Source of the DNA: Labedella gwakjiensis
GTDB taxonomy: Bacteria > Actinomycetota > Actinomycetes > Actinomycetales > Microbacteriaceae
Assembly: GCF_003014675.1 (NCBI RefSeq)
Contig: NZ_PYAU01000001.1
Span: forward strand, 2,046,001-2,110,000
Direction of reading: 5' to 3'
DNA: 64,000 nt
The position numbers and the translations under genes are program-made. Positions 41,757 through 50,362 of this stretch are shown in pieces (position 1 is the stretch's first letter; the number at the start of each line of letters is the position of its first letter). The notes beneath the pieces were generated by a model. That model ran no database searches. It was not told the origin of the DNA and worked only from the letters and a program-made list of their open reading frames with translations.

Positions 41757-42982
41757 CCGGCGGCCCGATGGCCGGCGGCGACCTCGTCGTCCGCAACGCG
41801 CTCGTCTTCGACGGCGTCTCGGCCGACCTCGTCGAGGGGGCGATCCGCATCGTCGACGGAACGATCGCCGAGGTCGGAGACGTCGGTGCGAGCCGACCGG
41901 GCGAGCAGGAGATCGACGCGCACGGCGCCGTCGTGACCCCCGGCCTCATCGACGCGCACTTCCACGCCTACGCGGTGTCGATGATCACGAGCCGCATCGA
42001 GAGCGCCTACCTGAGCTACCTCGCGCTCGCGGCCTCCCTCCGGTTGCGCGACGCGCTCGGCCGCGGCTTCACGACCGTGCGCGACGTGGCCGGCGGCGAC
42101 GCCGGGCTGTCCGCCGCGATCGACCGTGGCCTCATCCCCTCGCCGCGGTACTTCTGGACGGGCGCGGCGCTCAGCCAGACGGGCGGGCACGGCGACCACC
42201 GCGGCGCCGAGGACGACGTGTGCTTCCACGGCGGCCACATGTGCGAGCTCGTCGACGGGGTCGACGCGCTCCGCGTCGCCGTACGGTCGCGCTTCCACCA
42301 CGGCGCCCACGCGATCAAGATCATGACGTCCGGCGGCGTCGCCTCCCTCACCGACCCGCTGCGGCCGGCGCAGTACTCGGCGGAGGAGGTGCGCGCGGTC
42401 ACGGAGGAGGCGGGGCGGCGCGGCAGCTACGTCGCCGCCCACTCGTACTCGCCGGAGTCGATCCGCCACTCGATCGAGAACGGCGTGCGATCGATCGAGC
42501 ACGGCAATCTCCTCGACCCGGAGACGGCCGCTGCGATGGCCGCGGCCGGCGCGGTCCTCGTGCCCACACTCGCCGCCTATGACGCGATGGACCGACGCGG
42601 CGACGAAGTGGGTCTCTCACCCGTCTCCGCCGCGAAGAACAAGCAGGTCCTCGAGGCGGGCAAGTACGCCGTGCGCTTCGCCCTCGACGCCGGCGTCACC
42701 GTGGGCTTCGGCTCCGACCTCATGGGCGACCTCGCCTCCGACCAGCTCGTGGGAGTGCGGCTGCAGGCGGAGGCGTCGAGCCCGCTCGACGCGCTCCGCT
42801 CGCTCACCTCCGCGAACGCCGAGCTGCTGCAGCGCGACGATCTCGGCCGGATCGCGGCCGGTGCGCTCGGGGACCTCGTCATCTGGTCGGGGAATCCGCT
42901 CGAGGACATCGCCGTCATCTCGGATGAGGGACGCGCGCGCACGGTCGTGAGCCGCGGTCGCGTAGCCGTCGCGGCCTCGTGA
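41753..42982 (+). CDS. Metal-dependent amidohydrolase (imidazolonepropionase/Xaa-Pro dipeptidase-like)
   Basis: The 409-residue TIM-barrel hydrolase has a complete binuclear site: H-x-H in LIDAHFHAY, the bridging Lys in HAIKIMTSGG, His in VAAHSYS, His in RSIEHGN and Asp in VGFGSDLMGD. This arrangement is found in amidohydrolases that act on Xaa-Pro dipeptides and carbamoyl or acyl amino acids. After ring opening by HyuAB it could cleave the remaining amide bond. The overlapping gene downstream encodes ProC, so a proline-like product is attractive. The substrate is inference. Confidence 0.88.
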   Translation: MTGGPMAGGDLVVRNALVFDGVSADLVEGAIRIVDGTIAEVGDVGASRPGEQEIDAHGAVVTPGLIDAHFHAYAVSMITSRIESAYLSYLALAASLRLRDALGRGFTTVRDVAGGDAGLSAAIDRGLIPSPRYFWTGAALSQTGGHGDHRGAEDDVCFHGGHMCELVDGVDALRVAVRSRFHHGAHAIKIMTSGGVASLTDPLRPAQYSAEEVRAVTEEAGRRGSYVAAHSYSPESIRHSIENGVRSIEHGNLLDPETAAAMAAAGAVLVPTLAAYDAMDRRGDEVGLSPVSAAKNKQVLEAGKYAVRFALDAGVTVGFGSDLMGDLASDQLVGVRLQAEASSPLDALRSLTSANAELLQRDDLGRIAAGALGDLVIWSGNPLEDIAVISDEGRARTVVSRGRVAVAAS

Positions 42983-43884
42983 CGGACCCGCACCTGGCCG
43001 GTACCGCACCGGCCCGCGCCCTCGCGGTGATCGGCGCCGGGTCGCTCGCCCGCACGCTCCTCGCCGGATGGCAGCGCGCCGGTGTGCCGTTCCCGTCCGT
43101 GCTCACGGTCTCCCGCACCGCGTCCCGAGCGGCGGAGATCGCGTGGCCGGGGGTCACCGCGCTGTCGCTCGAGGACGATGCCTCCGCCGCGACGCGGGCC
43201 GTCCGTGGCGCCGGGCTCGTCGTCGTCGCTGTCAAGCCGTGGATGCTCCACGAGGTGGCGCCGCGGATCGCCGGCGCCCTCGAACCCGGTGCGATCGTCG
43301 TCTCGGTCATGGCGGGCGTCCGCCTCGACACCCTGCGGACGGCGCTCGGCGGGACGAATCCCGTCGTGCGGGTGCTCCCGAACACGCCGTCGCAGGTGAA
43401 CGCGGGGATCGCGGGTCTCGCGGCCGGGGCCGCCGCCCCGGCGGACGTCGCCGTCGTCCGGGATCTCTTCGCGGCGCTCGGCGACGTCATCGAGGTGGAC
43501 GAGGACGGGCTCGACGCCCTCACGATGCTCTCGGGTTCGGGCCCGGCGCTCATGTTCCTCCTCGCGGAGAAGCTCGCGACGGCGGCCGAGCATCAGGGCT
43601 TCGCTCCGGATCAGGCCGCGCGGATCGCTCGAGGCGTGCTCGCCGGGGCCGGCGCGCTCATCGCCGAGACGGGCGACGACCCCGCCGAGCTCCGACGCCG
43701 CATCACGAGCGTGCAGGGGGTCACCCACCACGCCGTCTCGGTGCTCGAGGAGCGGGACCTCGGCGGTAGCGTTATCGCGGCGGCCGACGCCGGACTGGCG
43801 CGGGCCCGCGAACTCGCGACGGCGCCGGCCCCCGCCGGATCGACAGCACGTCCCACGTCACCGACGACAGGAGAGACGACATGA
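42979..43884 (+). CDS. proC: Pyrroline-5-carboxylate reductase family protein
   Basis: The 301-residue protein starts at GTG 42979 overlapping the amidohydrolase stop. It has the NAD(P) loop AVIGAGSLARTLLAG, the ProC segment VVVAVKPWMLHEVAP, VRVLPNTPSQVNAGIAG, and the C-terminal signature LSGSGPALMFLLAEKLATAA. The enzyme reduces pyrroline-5-carboxylate to proline. GAGSLA replaces the usual GxGxMG, and its place in a catabolic operon suggests it may reduce a related cyclic imine here rather than serve proline synthesis. It is about 25 residues longer than typical ProC, mainly at the C-terminus. Confidence 0.85.
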   Translation: MTDPHLAGTAPARALAVIGAGSLARTLLAGWQRAGVPFPSVLTVSRTASRAAEIAWPGVTALSLEDDASAATRAVRGAGLVVVAVKPWMLHEVAPRIAGALEPGAIVVSVMAGVRLDTLRTALGGTNPVVRVLPNTPSQVNAGIAGLAAGAAAPADVAVVRDLFAALGDVIEVDEDGLDALTMLSGSGPALMFLLAEKLATAAEHQGFAPDQAARIARGVLAGAGALIAETGDDPAELRRRITSVQGVTHHAVSVLEERDLGGSVIAAADAGLARARELATAPAPAGSTARPTSPTTGETT

Positions 43885-44627
43885 CCACGGACTCGATCGA
43901 GTACGGCGCTTTCAGCTTCATCGACTCACCGGCGGCCGTGGAGGCGCTCAGTGCCACGGGTCTCGACTGGATCTGCCTCGACGCTCAGCACGGGCGGTGG
44001 GACGATCGCAGCGTGCTCGCCGCGCTCGACCTCGCAGGTCCCGCGGCGACCGGGAAGGGCGAGCGGGCGCGCATCGTCGTGCGCCCCCGCGCCGCGGACT
44101 TCGGGCTCATCGGGCGGGCACTCGACGCCGGAGCGGCCGGCGTGATCGTGCCGATGGTCGACGGCGTCGACGACGCCCGCCGCGTGGTCGAGGCCGCCTA
44201 CTTCCCGCCGCTCGGCCGCCGCAGCTTCGGCCCGATCCGTGCGCCGTACGGAGCCCCGGCCGATGTGGCGGCGGCGAACGACGGCATCCTCCTCGCGATC
44301 ATGATCGAGACGGCCGGCGCGCTCGCGGCGGTCGACGAGATCGCGGCGCTCCCCGGCGTCGACATGCTGTTCGTCGGTCCGTTCGACCTCTCCGCCGCCC
44401 TCGGCATCACGATCGACGAGCTGCTCGCCGACACGGGAGCGGACTCGCCACTCGCCCGTGTCGCCGCGGCGGCCGCGGCTGCCGGCATCCGCTTCGGCGC
44501 GTTCGCCGGCATCCCGGAGCGAGCCGCGGCCTTCGCGGCCCACGGCGCCGACTTCCTCTCGATCACGTCCGACACGGACACCCTCACCCTCGGCGCCCAC
44601 ACCGCCCTCCTCCGCGCCCACCCCTGA
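43881..44627 (+). CDS. HpcH/HpaI-family aldolase
   Basis: The 248-residue class II aldolase is the last gene of the operon, overlapping ProC by four bases. Metal-binding and active-site residues appear in LDAQHGRWD, IMIETAGALAAVDEIAA and LFVGPFDLSAALG, and RPRAADFGLIGRALDAGAAGVIVPMV is family-typical. These enzymes split 2-keto-4-hydroxy acids into pyruvate and an aldehyde. One family substrate is 4-hydroxy-2-oxoglutarate, a known hydroxyproline metabolite in animals, which fits the proposed link to the operon before it. Confidence 0.88.
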   Translation: MTTDSIEYGAFSFIDSPAAVEALSATGLDWICLDAQHGRWDDRSVLAALDLAGPAATGKGERARIVVRPRAADFGLIGRALDAGAAGVIVPMVDGVDDARRVVEAAYFPPLGRRSFGPIRAPYGAPADVAAANDGILLAIMIETAGALAAVDEIAALPGVDMLFVGPFDLSAALGITIDELLADTGADSPLARVAAAAAAAGIRFGAFAGIPERAAAFAAHGADFLSITSDTDTLTLGAHTALLRAHP

Positions 44628-44633
44628 CCCCCC

Positions 44634-44697
44634 AAATACAGCTTTTGAGCGTGTTTACACCGGTACGCCGGCGTAAACACGCTCAAAAGCTGCATTT
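44634..44697. repeat. Long intergenic hairpin, element B
   Basis: Two 30-base arms (44634-44663 and 44668-44697) match at 28 of 30 positions with a 4-base loop TACG. The core of each arm is AGCTTTTGAGCGTGTTTAC or its complement. A short C run precedes the left arm and GAGGGGGAGGGGGAGGG follows the right arm. It fills the gap between two converging genes and could act as a bidirectional terminator. Confidence 0.85.
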
Positions 44698-44717
44698 CGT
44701 GAGGGGGAGGGGGAGGG

Positions 44718-45890
44718 TCAGGGGTGCGTGCGGGTGCGGGTGACCTCGAGGATCACGACGATCGCGATCATCGCCGCGGCCGCCACCACGAGGCTGAACG
44801 GGCCGAGCGCGCTCGCGCCGATCCCCACCCCGAGCGCCACGAAGGCGATGTTCGCCCAGCGCGGCAGCAGGTCGCGCAGGGCGAGGAACCAGATTCCCAG
44901 GACGAAGAGAGCGACGGGAACCGTGGTGGTCGCGGCGGCGACGGCCGCATCGAGGTCGGTCTGATGCGTGTCGTGGTCGATGGCCACCTCGATGCCGGCG
45001 GAGAACGCTCCGGCCGCCGCGAAGATCACGTAGTGCACGTAGCCGAAGGTGAACGTGCCGCGCATCGTCGTGAGTCGCTCGTGCTGTGGCCGTGCGAAAT
45101 ACACCCACCACATGCCGGCGGCGAGGACGAGACCCGTCACGGCGATGGTCACGAGCGGGGCGAGCTTCTCGTCGTGATCGATCGCGTCGATGATCGCGTT
45201 CGCCGATGCCAGGATCGACTCGCCCAGCAGGATGAGGGTGAAGAGTCCGTAGCGCTCGGTGATGTGGTGCGGGTGCGACGGTGTGAGTCCGGCCCGTTCC
45301 GCCCAGACCGGGACCGCGAGCTCCGCGGCAGCGAGCACCACGAAGCCGACGTAGTACAGCGCCTCGACGTCCGCGGCCCACCACAAGACCCACAGCGCCT
45401 GAACGACGGTGATGCCGGAGGCGTACCGCAGGGCGGTCGCCCGATGCTCGGGGGATCCGGCCGCCGCACGCAGCCACTGCGTGACCATCGCGAGGCGCAT
45501 CACGACATAGCCGATCACCACGAGCCCGAAGTCCCCGTGCTCCATCGCCGGTTTGGCGCCCGCAGCGACGACGAGGGCGCCGGCCATCTGGACGATCGTC
45601 GTGACGCGGTACAACCAGTCGTCGGTGTCGAACGCCGAGGCGAACCAGGTGAAGTTCATCCACGCCCACCAGATCGCGAAGAACACAGCGAGATACTGGC
45701 CGACGCCGCTCACGATCTCGCCGTCGGCCTCGAAATGGTGCAGGCTCCCTGAAGCGATCGAGACGGCGACCACGAACACGAGGTCGAAGAACAGCTCGAG
45801 TCCGGACGCCGTGCGGTGCGGCTCGGCCGGGTCGCGTGGCGCCATCCGCACGAGCCCGAAACGGGAGGAGAGGGATCGGGGTTCGCTCAT
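44718..45890 (-). CDS. Low temperature requirement protein A (LtrA) family membrane protein
   Basis: The 390-residue protein has about ten hydrophobic segments. LtrA motifs are ASGLELFFDLVFVVAVS near residue 30, the following aromatic IWWAWMNFTWFASAFDTDDW, and HHITERYGLFTLILLGESILA. ATG 45890 after GGAAGG gives a normal short N-terminus. The family name comes from Listeria; the molecular activity is unknown, and a transport role is likely from the topology. Confidence 0.92.
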   Translation of the reverse strand: MSEPRSLSSRFGLVRMAPRDPAEPHRTASGLELFFDLVFVVAVSIASGSLHHFEADGEIVSGVGQYLAVFFAIWWAWMNFTWFASAFDTDDWLYRVTTIVQMAGALVVAAGAKPAMEHGDFGLVVIGYVVMRLAMVTQWLRAAAGSPEHRATALRYASGITVVQALWVLWWAADVEALYYVGFVVLAAAELAVPVWAERAGLTPSHPHHITERYGLFTLILLGESILASANAIIDAIDHDEKLAPLVTIAVTGLVLAAGMWWVYFARPQHERLTTMRGTFTFGYVHYVIFAAAGAFSAGIEVAIDHDTHQTDLDAAVAAATTTVPVALFVLGIWFLALRDLLPRWANIAFVALGVGIGASALGPFSLVVAAAAMIAIVVILEVTRTRTHP

Positions 45891-46059
45891 GGCGCGCCTT
45901 CCGCATCGGGAGGACCGAGAGGCCCCGTGCCGATCATGGCGCGTGACGGGCACGACGGCAATGAGATGGCCGATCCGCTGGACCGGCGAGAGTCGTCGGA
46001 TCGGCGCTCCGGTGCACGCTCCGGGTGCGCGCTCCCGGCCGTGACCGGGGCTACGCCGA

Positions 46060-46626
46060 TCAAGCGGCGACGACCTCCGCCGTCGACACGACCGTCGCGA
46101 ACTCGCCGTGAAGGTTGGTCGCCGTGATCCGCGCGAGGGTCGCCGCGGGGACGAGGTCTCCGTCGGGCGCGAGCCTGTCGAACGTGTGGGTTGCGTCGAG
46201 CACGAAGTAGGTGTCGTAACCGAGGTTCCCGGCCACGCGCGCTGTCGTCTCGCAGCAGTGGTTCGTCGTGATCCCGCACACCACGACCTGCCTCGCGCCG
46301 CGCTCCTGCAACCACGCGTGCAGGTCGGGCTCGCCGTGGAAGCTGGAGTTCACCGACTTCCGCACGAGGAGAGCGGGCTCCCCGGTGATGGCGTCCTGGA
46401 AGAGGTGGCCAGGCGTTCCCGGGTAGAGGGGCGACGACGGATCCATGGAGTCGTGTCGGACGAACACGACGGGCCGTCCGCGGGACCGCCACTCCGCGAG
46501 GAGGGCAGCGATGTTGTGCTCGGCGTCGGGGTTGTCACGTGCGCCCCAGTAGGCGCTGTCCTCGAATCCACGCTGCACGTCCACCACCACGAGCACCGCA
46601 TCGTCGGAGAGGGGGAGACCGGTCAT
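46060..46626 (-). CDS. Isochorismatase-family cysteine hydrolase
   Basis: The 188-residue cytoplasmic enzyme has the full catalytic triad: Asp in VLVVVDVQRGF, Lys in LLVRKSVNSSF and the nucleophilic Cys in GITTNHCCETTAR. The cis-peptide before the Cys region is normal. The family includes nicotinamidases, N-carbamoylsarcosine amidases and ureidoacrylate hydrolases, and this one is closest in feel to the general cysteine hydrolases with GITTNHCCETT. The substrate is unknown. It is intact, unlike the relative at 0.3-0.9 kb. Confidence 0.9.
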   Translation of the reverse strand: MTGLPLSDDAVLVVVDVQRGFEDSAYWGARDNPDAEHNIAALLAEWRSRGRPVVFVRHDSMDPSSPLYPGTPGHLFQDAITGEPALLVRKSVNSSFHGEPDLHAWLQERGARQVVVCGITTNHCCETTARVAGNLGYDTYFVLDATHTFDRLAPDGDLVPAATLARITATNLHGEFATVVSTAEVVAA

Positions 46627-46760
46627 CCCTGCAGGCTAGCGACCGTCGCGGGGCGCGCGGAGCAGTCGAGTCCCCGTGGCCCGGACGGAGCCGGATCCCT
46701 CCCGACATTGGCAGCTTCTCGACGACCCACCGGCCTCCGTGACGCCACTAGCCTGGGCGG

Positions 46761-47312
46761 GTGACCGTGGACGACGACAGACGCGCCCGCCCGTGGGCCC
46801 CCACGCTGCCCCTCCGCACACAGCGGCTGATACTCCGCGAGCACCGGATGACGGACCTCGACGACCTCGCGGAGTTCCACGGCGACGCGCACACCACGCG
46901 CCACTTGCCCTGGCCGGTGCGGTCGCGGGACGACACCCGCACGGCGCTCCTGAAAAAGCTGTCGCAGCACCGCGCCGAGACTGAGGGCGACTGGCTCGTG
47001 CTCGCGATCGAGGAGGTCGCGAGCGGTCGCGTGATCGGCGAGGTCGACCTGAAGCGCGGGCCGGCCGGGTCCGCGGATCTCGGCTACGTCGTCCGCCGGG
47101 ACCGGGAGGGCCTCGGCCTCGCCTCGGAGGCGGTGCGCGAGATGCTGCGTCTGGCGACGGAGGAGCTCGGCGTCACGACGATCGACGCCTACATCGAGCC
47201 GGCCAACGCCGCGTCCGAGCGCTTCGCGCAGCGCCACGGCTTCGTCCGCCACCCGGAGGGCGACCTGCCGGACGCTGAGCCGCCGATCCTGGCCTGGCGG
47301 CGGACGTGGTGA
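46761..47312 (+). CDS. GNAT-family N-acetyltransferase (RimJ/RimL-like)
   Basis: The 183-residue protein begins at GTG 46761. TQRLILREHRMTDLDDLAEFHGD is the RimJ/RimL-type opening, and DLGYVVRRDREGLGLASEAVREML holds the acetyl-CoA pyrophosphate loop. The C-terminal AANAASERFAQRHGFVRHPEG type ending (here EPANAASERFAQRHGF) is canonical. It probably acetylates a protein N-terminus or a small amine; the acceptor is unknown. It stands alone before tRNA-Gly. Confidence 0.88.
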   Translation: MTVDDDRRARPWAPTLPLRTQRLILREHRMTDLDDLAEFHGDAHTTRHLPWPVRSRDDTRTALLKKLSQHRAETEGDWLVLAIEEVASGRVIGEVDLKRGPAGSADLGYVVRRDREGLGLASEAVREMLRLATEELGVTTIDAYIEPANAASERFAQRHGFVRHPEGDLPDAEPPILAWRRTW

Positions 47313-47338
47313 GGAACCGCGGAGCGGCTGTGAGATGG

Positions 47339-47409
47339 AGCGGATGACGGGAATCGAACCCGCGCTATCAGCTTGGGAAGCTGAAGTTCTACCATTGAAC
47401 TACATCCGC
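47339..47409 (-). tRNA. tRNA-Gly (anticodon CCC)
   Basis: On the minus strand GCGGATG (47409-47403) pairs with CATCCGC (47346-47340). The anticodon stem TCAGC/GCTGA encloses loop TTCCCAA, so the anticodon is CCC. The discriminator is U at 47339, as expected for glycine tRNAs. The T-arm reads GGGTTCGATTCCC. It decodes GGG. Confidence 0.97.
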
Positions 47410-47497
47410 GTACGCCCGAAGGCGCTCCGCCAGCCTAGCAAACACGGCAGCCCGTCACCGAGTCCGCCACCACCGCGTCCTTCACTACACTGACCGT

Positions 47498-48088
47498 GTG
47501 CTTCTCTCCGATCGCGACATCACGGCCGAACTGACCAGTGGGCGCATCGCGCTCGACCCGTACGACCCCTCGATGATCCAGCCGTCGAGCATCGACGTGC
47601 GACTCGACCGCTTCTTCCGGTTGTTCGACAACCACAAGTACCCCTTCATCGACCCGGCCGAGGACCAGCCGGAGCTCACGCGGCTCATCGAGACGAAGCC
47701 CGACGAACCGTTCATCCTGCACCCCGGCGAGTTCGTTCTCGGCTCCACCTTCGAGAGCGTCACGCTGCCGGACGACGTGGCCGCGCGCCTCGAGGGGAAG
47801 AGCTCGCTCGGCCGCCTTGGCCTACTCACGCACTCCACGGCCGGCTTCATCGACCCGGGCTTCGAAGGCCACGTGACCCTCGAGCTGAGCAACGTCGCGA
47901 CGCTGCCGATCAAGCTCTGGCCGGGCATGAAGATCGGGCAGATGTGCTTCTTCCGCCTCAGCTCGCCCGCGGAGAACCCGTACGGTTCGGCGGCGTACTC
48001 GTCGCGCTACCAGGGGCAGCGCGGACCGACGGCGTCGCGCTCGTTCCAGAACTTCCACCGCACCGACGTGGGATCCCGCGAGCTCTAG
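47498..48088 (+). CDS. dcd: dCTP deaminase
   Basis: The 196-residue trimeric enzyme deaminates dCTP; actinobacterial members often form dUMP directly, supplying thymidylate synthesis. [12 protein letters not shown] is the standard opening. The catalytic region holds [13 protein letters not shown] with Ser-Ser-Arg and [17 protein letters not shown] with the catalytic Glu. [13 protein letters not shown] closes the nucleotide site. GTG 47498 has no Shine-Dalgarno, and TACACT at 47486-47491 lies just upstream, so the mRNA is probably leaderless. Confidence 0.95.
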   Translation: MLLSDRDITAELTSGRIALDPYDPSMIQPSSIDVRLDRFFRLFDNHKYPFIDPAEDQPELTRLIETKPDEPFILHPGEFVLGSTFESVTLPDDVAARLEGKSSLGRLGLLTHSTAGFIDPGFEGHVTLELSNVATLPIKLWPGMKIGQMCFFRLSSPAENPYGSAAYSSRYQGQRGPTASRSFQNFHRTDVGSREL

Positions 48089-48223
48089 GCCGGACGGACG
48101 CCCCGCTCCCTGAGTATGTCGACGGGTCCGGGGAAGCCGAGTATGCCCGGAGGGGATGGCCGAGTGGCGTAGGTTCGACCGCACGGTGGAATCCGCTCGG
48201 GTCCCTCGCACCGAAGGAACACC

Positions 48224-48418
48224 ATGAGCGATCTCACAGCACCGGACCACGGTCACAGCGAGGACGGCTCGCACGGACCGGTCGGGACCTCGGACGACGA
48301 CCTCAACGCGGAACTCGACGCCGACATGGCCGAGGCGCTCGCCGCCGACCACGACGCCGCAGACGACCTCGCCGAGCGCGATCAGCAGTCGGAACGGGAC
48401 GCGGGCGCCGGCATCTGA
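48224..48418 (+). CDS. Small acidic hypothetical protein
   Basis: I do not recognise a family. The 64-residue product is very rich in Asp, Glu and Ala (DDDLNAELDADMAEALAADHDAADDLAERDQQ) with a glycine/histidine N-terminus and no membrane segment. ATG 48224 follows CCGAAGGAACACC, a fair ribosome binding site, and third positions are GC-rich as in real genes. It may be disordered. Confidence is moderate because the gene is short. Confidence 0.6.
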   Translation: MSDLTAPDHGHSEDGSHGPVGTSDDDLNAELDADMAEALAADHDAADDLAERDQQSERDAGAGI

Positions 48419-48458
48419 CCGGGACGCCGCCGCGACCGTTCGACGAGTCCCGTCGGTC

Positions 48459-49622
48459 CTACGCAGTCCGGCCGGCGCGCTCCTCGTGCTCGGCGTGCGA
48501 CGCGACGCGGTCGGCGATCTCCTCCGACAGGCGCCCGGCGGCGACGGCGAACGCGCTCACGAGCGGCTGGGCGTCGGTCGGGGCGGCGTGGGCCCGCAGA
48601 CGGCGCTCGAGGTCCGCGACCGTGTCGGCGTCCGCATCCGCGTCGGCGGCCGCCGCTCCGCGCTTGTCGTCGTCCCACCGCTCGCACGAGCGCGCGAGAG
48701 CGGAGAGCAGCCGTGATGCGAGGTCGCGGCCCTCGTCGTCGACGAGCGCCGAGAGCGGCTTCTCCTGCTCCGAGCCGCGCAGGATCGCACCGAGCGCGGA
48801 GAGGTGCATGCGGATGCGGCGGAGCGCGGCGACGTCGTCGAGGTCCTCGTCCACGTCGTAGTGGTTCCAGCGGGTGCGGGGATTCGCGCGGCTTCCCTCG
48901 CGCGCGTTCCGCACGGCCGTCGCGGCGTCGGAGAGTCGCGTCTCGAGGGCGGCGAGCTCCTCCGTCCAGCCCGACTCGCGGTTGCCCGCACCGAGGGAAT
49001 CGGCCATCGCGTCGAGGGTGTTCGTGCCCGCCTGTCGGAGCGCCGAGATCGCCACGGCGGCATCGTCCGTGGGCAGGGGCGGCGCCACGACGAGGTTGAC
49101 GACGATGCCGATCGCCATCCCGAGACCCATCTGCAGGAGGTAGCCGACGGAGAAGTCGTTCGCGTTCGCCCCGCCGATGATGAGCACGAACAGTGCCGCG
49201 ATGGGCACGTAGTCGCGGCTCGTGCCGAGGATCGGCAGCCCCGCGAGGATCGTGCCGAGAGCGAGCGCGATGGGAACGACGGCCCACCCGGGCGCACCCG
49301 TTGTGATGAGGCCCCACGCGATGAGGATGCCGAGAGCGAGACCGGCGACCGTCTGGAGGCTCGATCGCATCGAGTCCATGAGCGTCGGCGCCATCGCGAT
49401 GAGCGCGCCGAGCGGCGCGTAGTAGGCGAAGTCGGCGGTCTCGCCCGGCAGCAGGTGCCCGATGTACCAGGCGGCCGTCCCGGCGAGGGCGGTCTTTCCG
49501 GCCAGGAGGAGACGGGCCGGTCGCAGCATGCGGCGGACGGCGGTTCCGGCCGCGGACCGTCGCGAGTGCGGGGTGCTGTCCCGTTGGATCGGGAGGGGAT
49601 TGGTGGGGGGAGGGGATGACAT
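48459..49622 (-). CDS. FUSC-family (aromatic acid exporter-like) membrane protein
   Basis: The 387-residue protein has an N-terminal membrane half (about residues 40-180, six hydrophobic segments; LLLAGKTALAGTAAWYIGHLLPG, FAYYAPLGALIAM) and a helical cytoplasmic half. This is the FUSC/ArAE layout linked to efflux of aromatic acids and other compounds. A run of alternating Ala-Asp (AAAADADADADTVADLE) lies near residue 330. ATG 49622 is preferred to an in-frame GTG 18 bases upstream. The substrate is unknown. Confidence 0.85.
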   Translation of the reverse strand: MSSPPPTNPLPIQRDSTPHSRRSAAGTAVRRMLRPARLLLAGKTALAGTAAWYIGHLLPGETADFAYYAPLGALIAMAPTLMDSMRSSLQTVAGLALGILIAWGLITTGAPGWAVVPIALALGTILAGLPILGTSRDYVPIAALFVLIIGGANANDFSVGYLLQMGLGMAIGIVVNLVVAPPLPTDDAAVAISALRQAGTNTLDAMADSLGAGNRESGWTEELAALETRLSDAATAVRNAREGSRANPRTRWNHYDVDEDLDDVAALRRIRMHLSALGAILRGSEQEKPLSALVDDEGRDLASRLLSALARSCERWDDDKRGAAAADADADADTVADLERRLRAHAAPTDAQPLVSAFAVAAGRLSEEIADRVASHAEHEERAGRTA

Positions 49623-49782
49623 CTCGGACGATGCTCCCACGCCGAGTGCCGCGCCCGCTGGGAGACGACCGAGGGGGTGACGTTCGGGCGCGCCGCCCCG
49701 TACTGCCGGTACCCTGAACCCGACCCCATCGGCGACGGTGGCCGGTGGACGTCCTCACGATTCCGCCAGAAGGGGTGCCGCC

Positions 49783-50340
49783 ATGACCGACGCGCTCGAG
49801 ACTCCGTCCGCGTTCCCGAGTCCGGACCAGGGCGCCAACGCCCGCTTCTCCGCGGCGCTCATCTCGCCGGCCCCATCGGCGCGCTACGCGAAGCGCGTCG
49901 CGCGCTTCGGCCGTCTCGTCGGGTCCTGGGACGTGTCGGCGCGCCGGCTCGACGAGCGGACGGGCGAGTGGGCGGAGGACTCCTTCGCCTGGCACGTCGC
50001 CTACATCCTCGACGGCCGGGCGGTGCAGGACGTCTCCGTCCGGGAGACGCCAGACGGTCCCGTGACGATCGGCACCGCGATCCGCGTCTACGACGCCGAC
50101 ATCGGTCTCTGGCGGGTCTCGTACATGGAGCCGGCGCGCGGCGAGTACTGCAACCTCCTGGCCACGGGCCACCGGAAGGACGGCATCCGCCAGGACGGCA
50201 CGCGCAACGACGGCAAAGCGATCCGCTGGAACTTCTCGAGCATCACGGACTCGTCGTACCTGTGGGAGAGCTTCGTCTCCGACGACGACGGGAAGACGTG
50301 GTGGCTCGCGGAGCACAACGAGGGCACCCGCACCGCCTGA
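49783..50340 (+). CDS. Hypothetical protein, DUF1579-like beta-rich fold
   Basis: The 185-residue protein has no signal peptide or membrane segment. The pattern LVGSWDVSARRLDERTG, then GRAVQDVSVRETP, GLWRVSYMEPARGEY and SSYLWESFVSDDDGKTWWLAEH resembles lipocalin-like DUF1579 proteins that often bind a small ligand. The assignment is by pattern only. ATG 49783 follows AGAAGGGG. It is convergent with the SDR gene downstream. Confidence 0.6.
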   Translation: MTDALETPSAFPSPDQGANARFSAALISPAPSARYAKRVARFGRLVGSWDVSARRLDERTGEWAEDSFAWHVAYILDGRAVQDVSVRETPDGPVTIGTAIRVYDADIGLWRVSYMEPARGEYCNLLATGHRKDGIRQDGTRNDGKAIRWNFSSITDSSYLWESFVSDDDGKTWWLAEHNEGTRTA

Positions 50341-50362
50341 ACGGACAGTGAGGCGGACGGCG

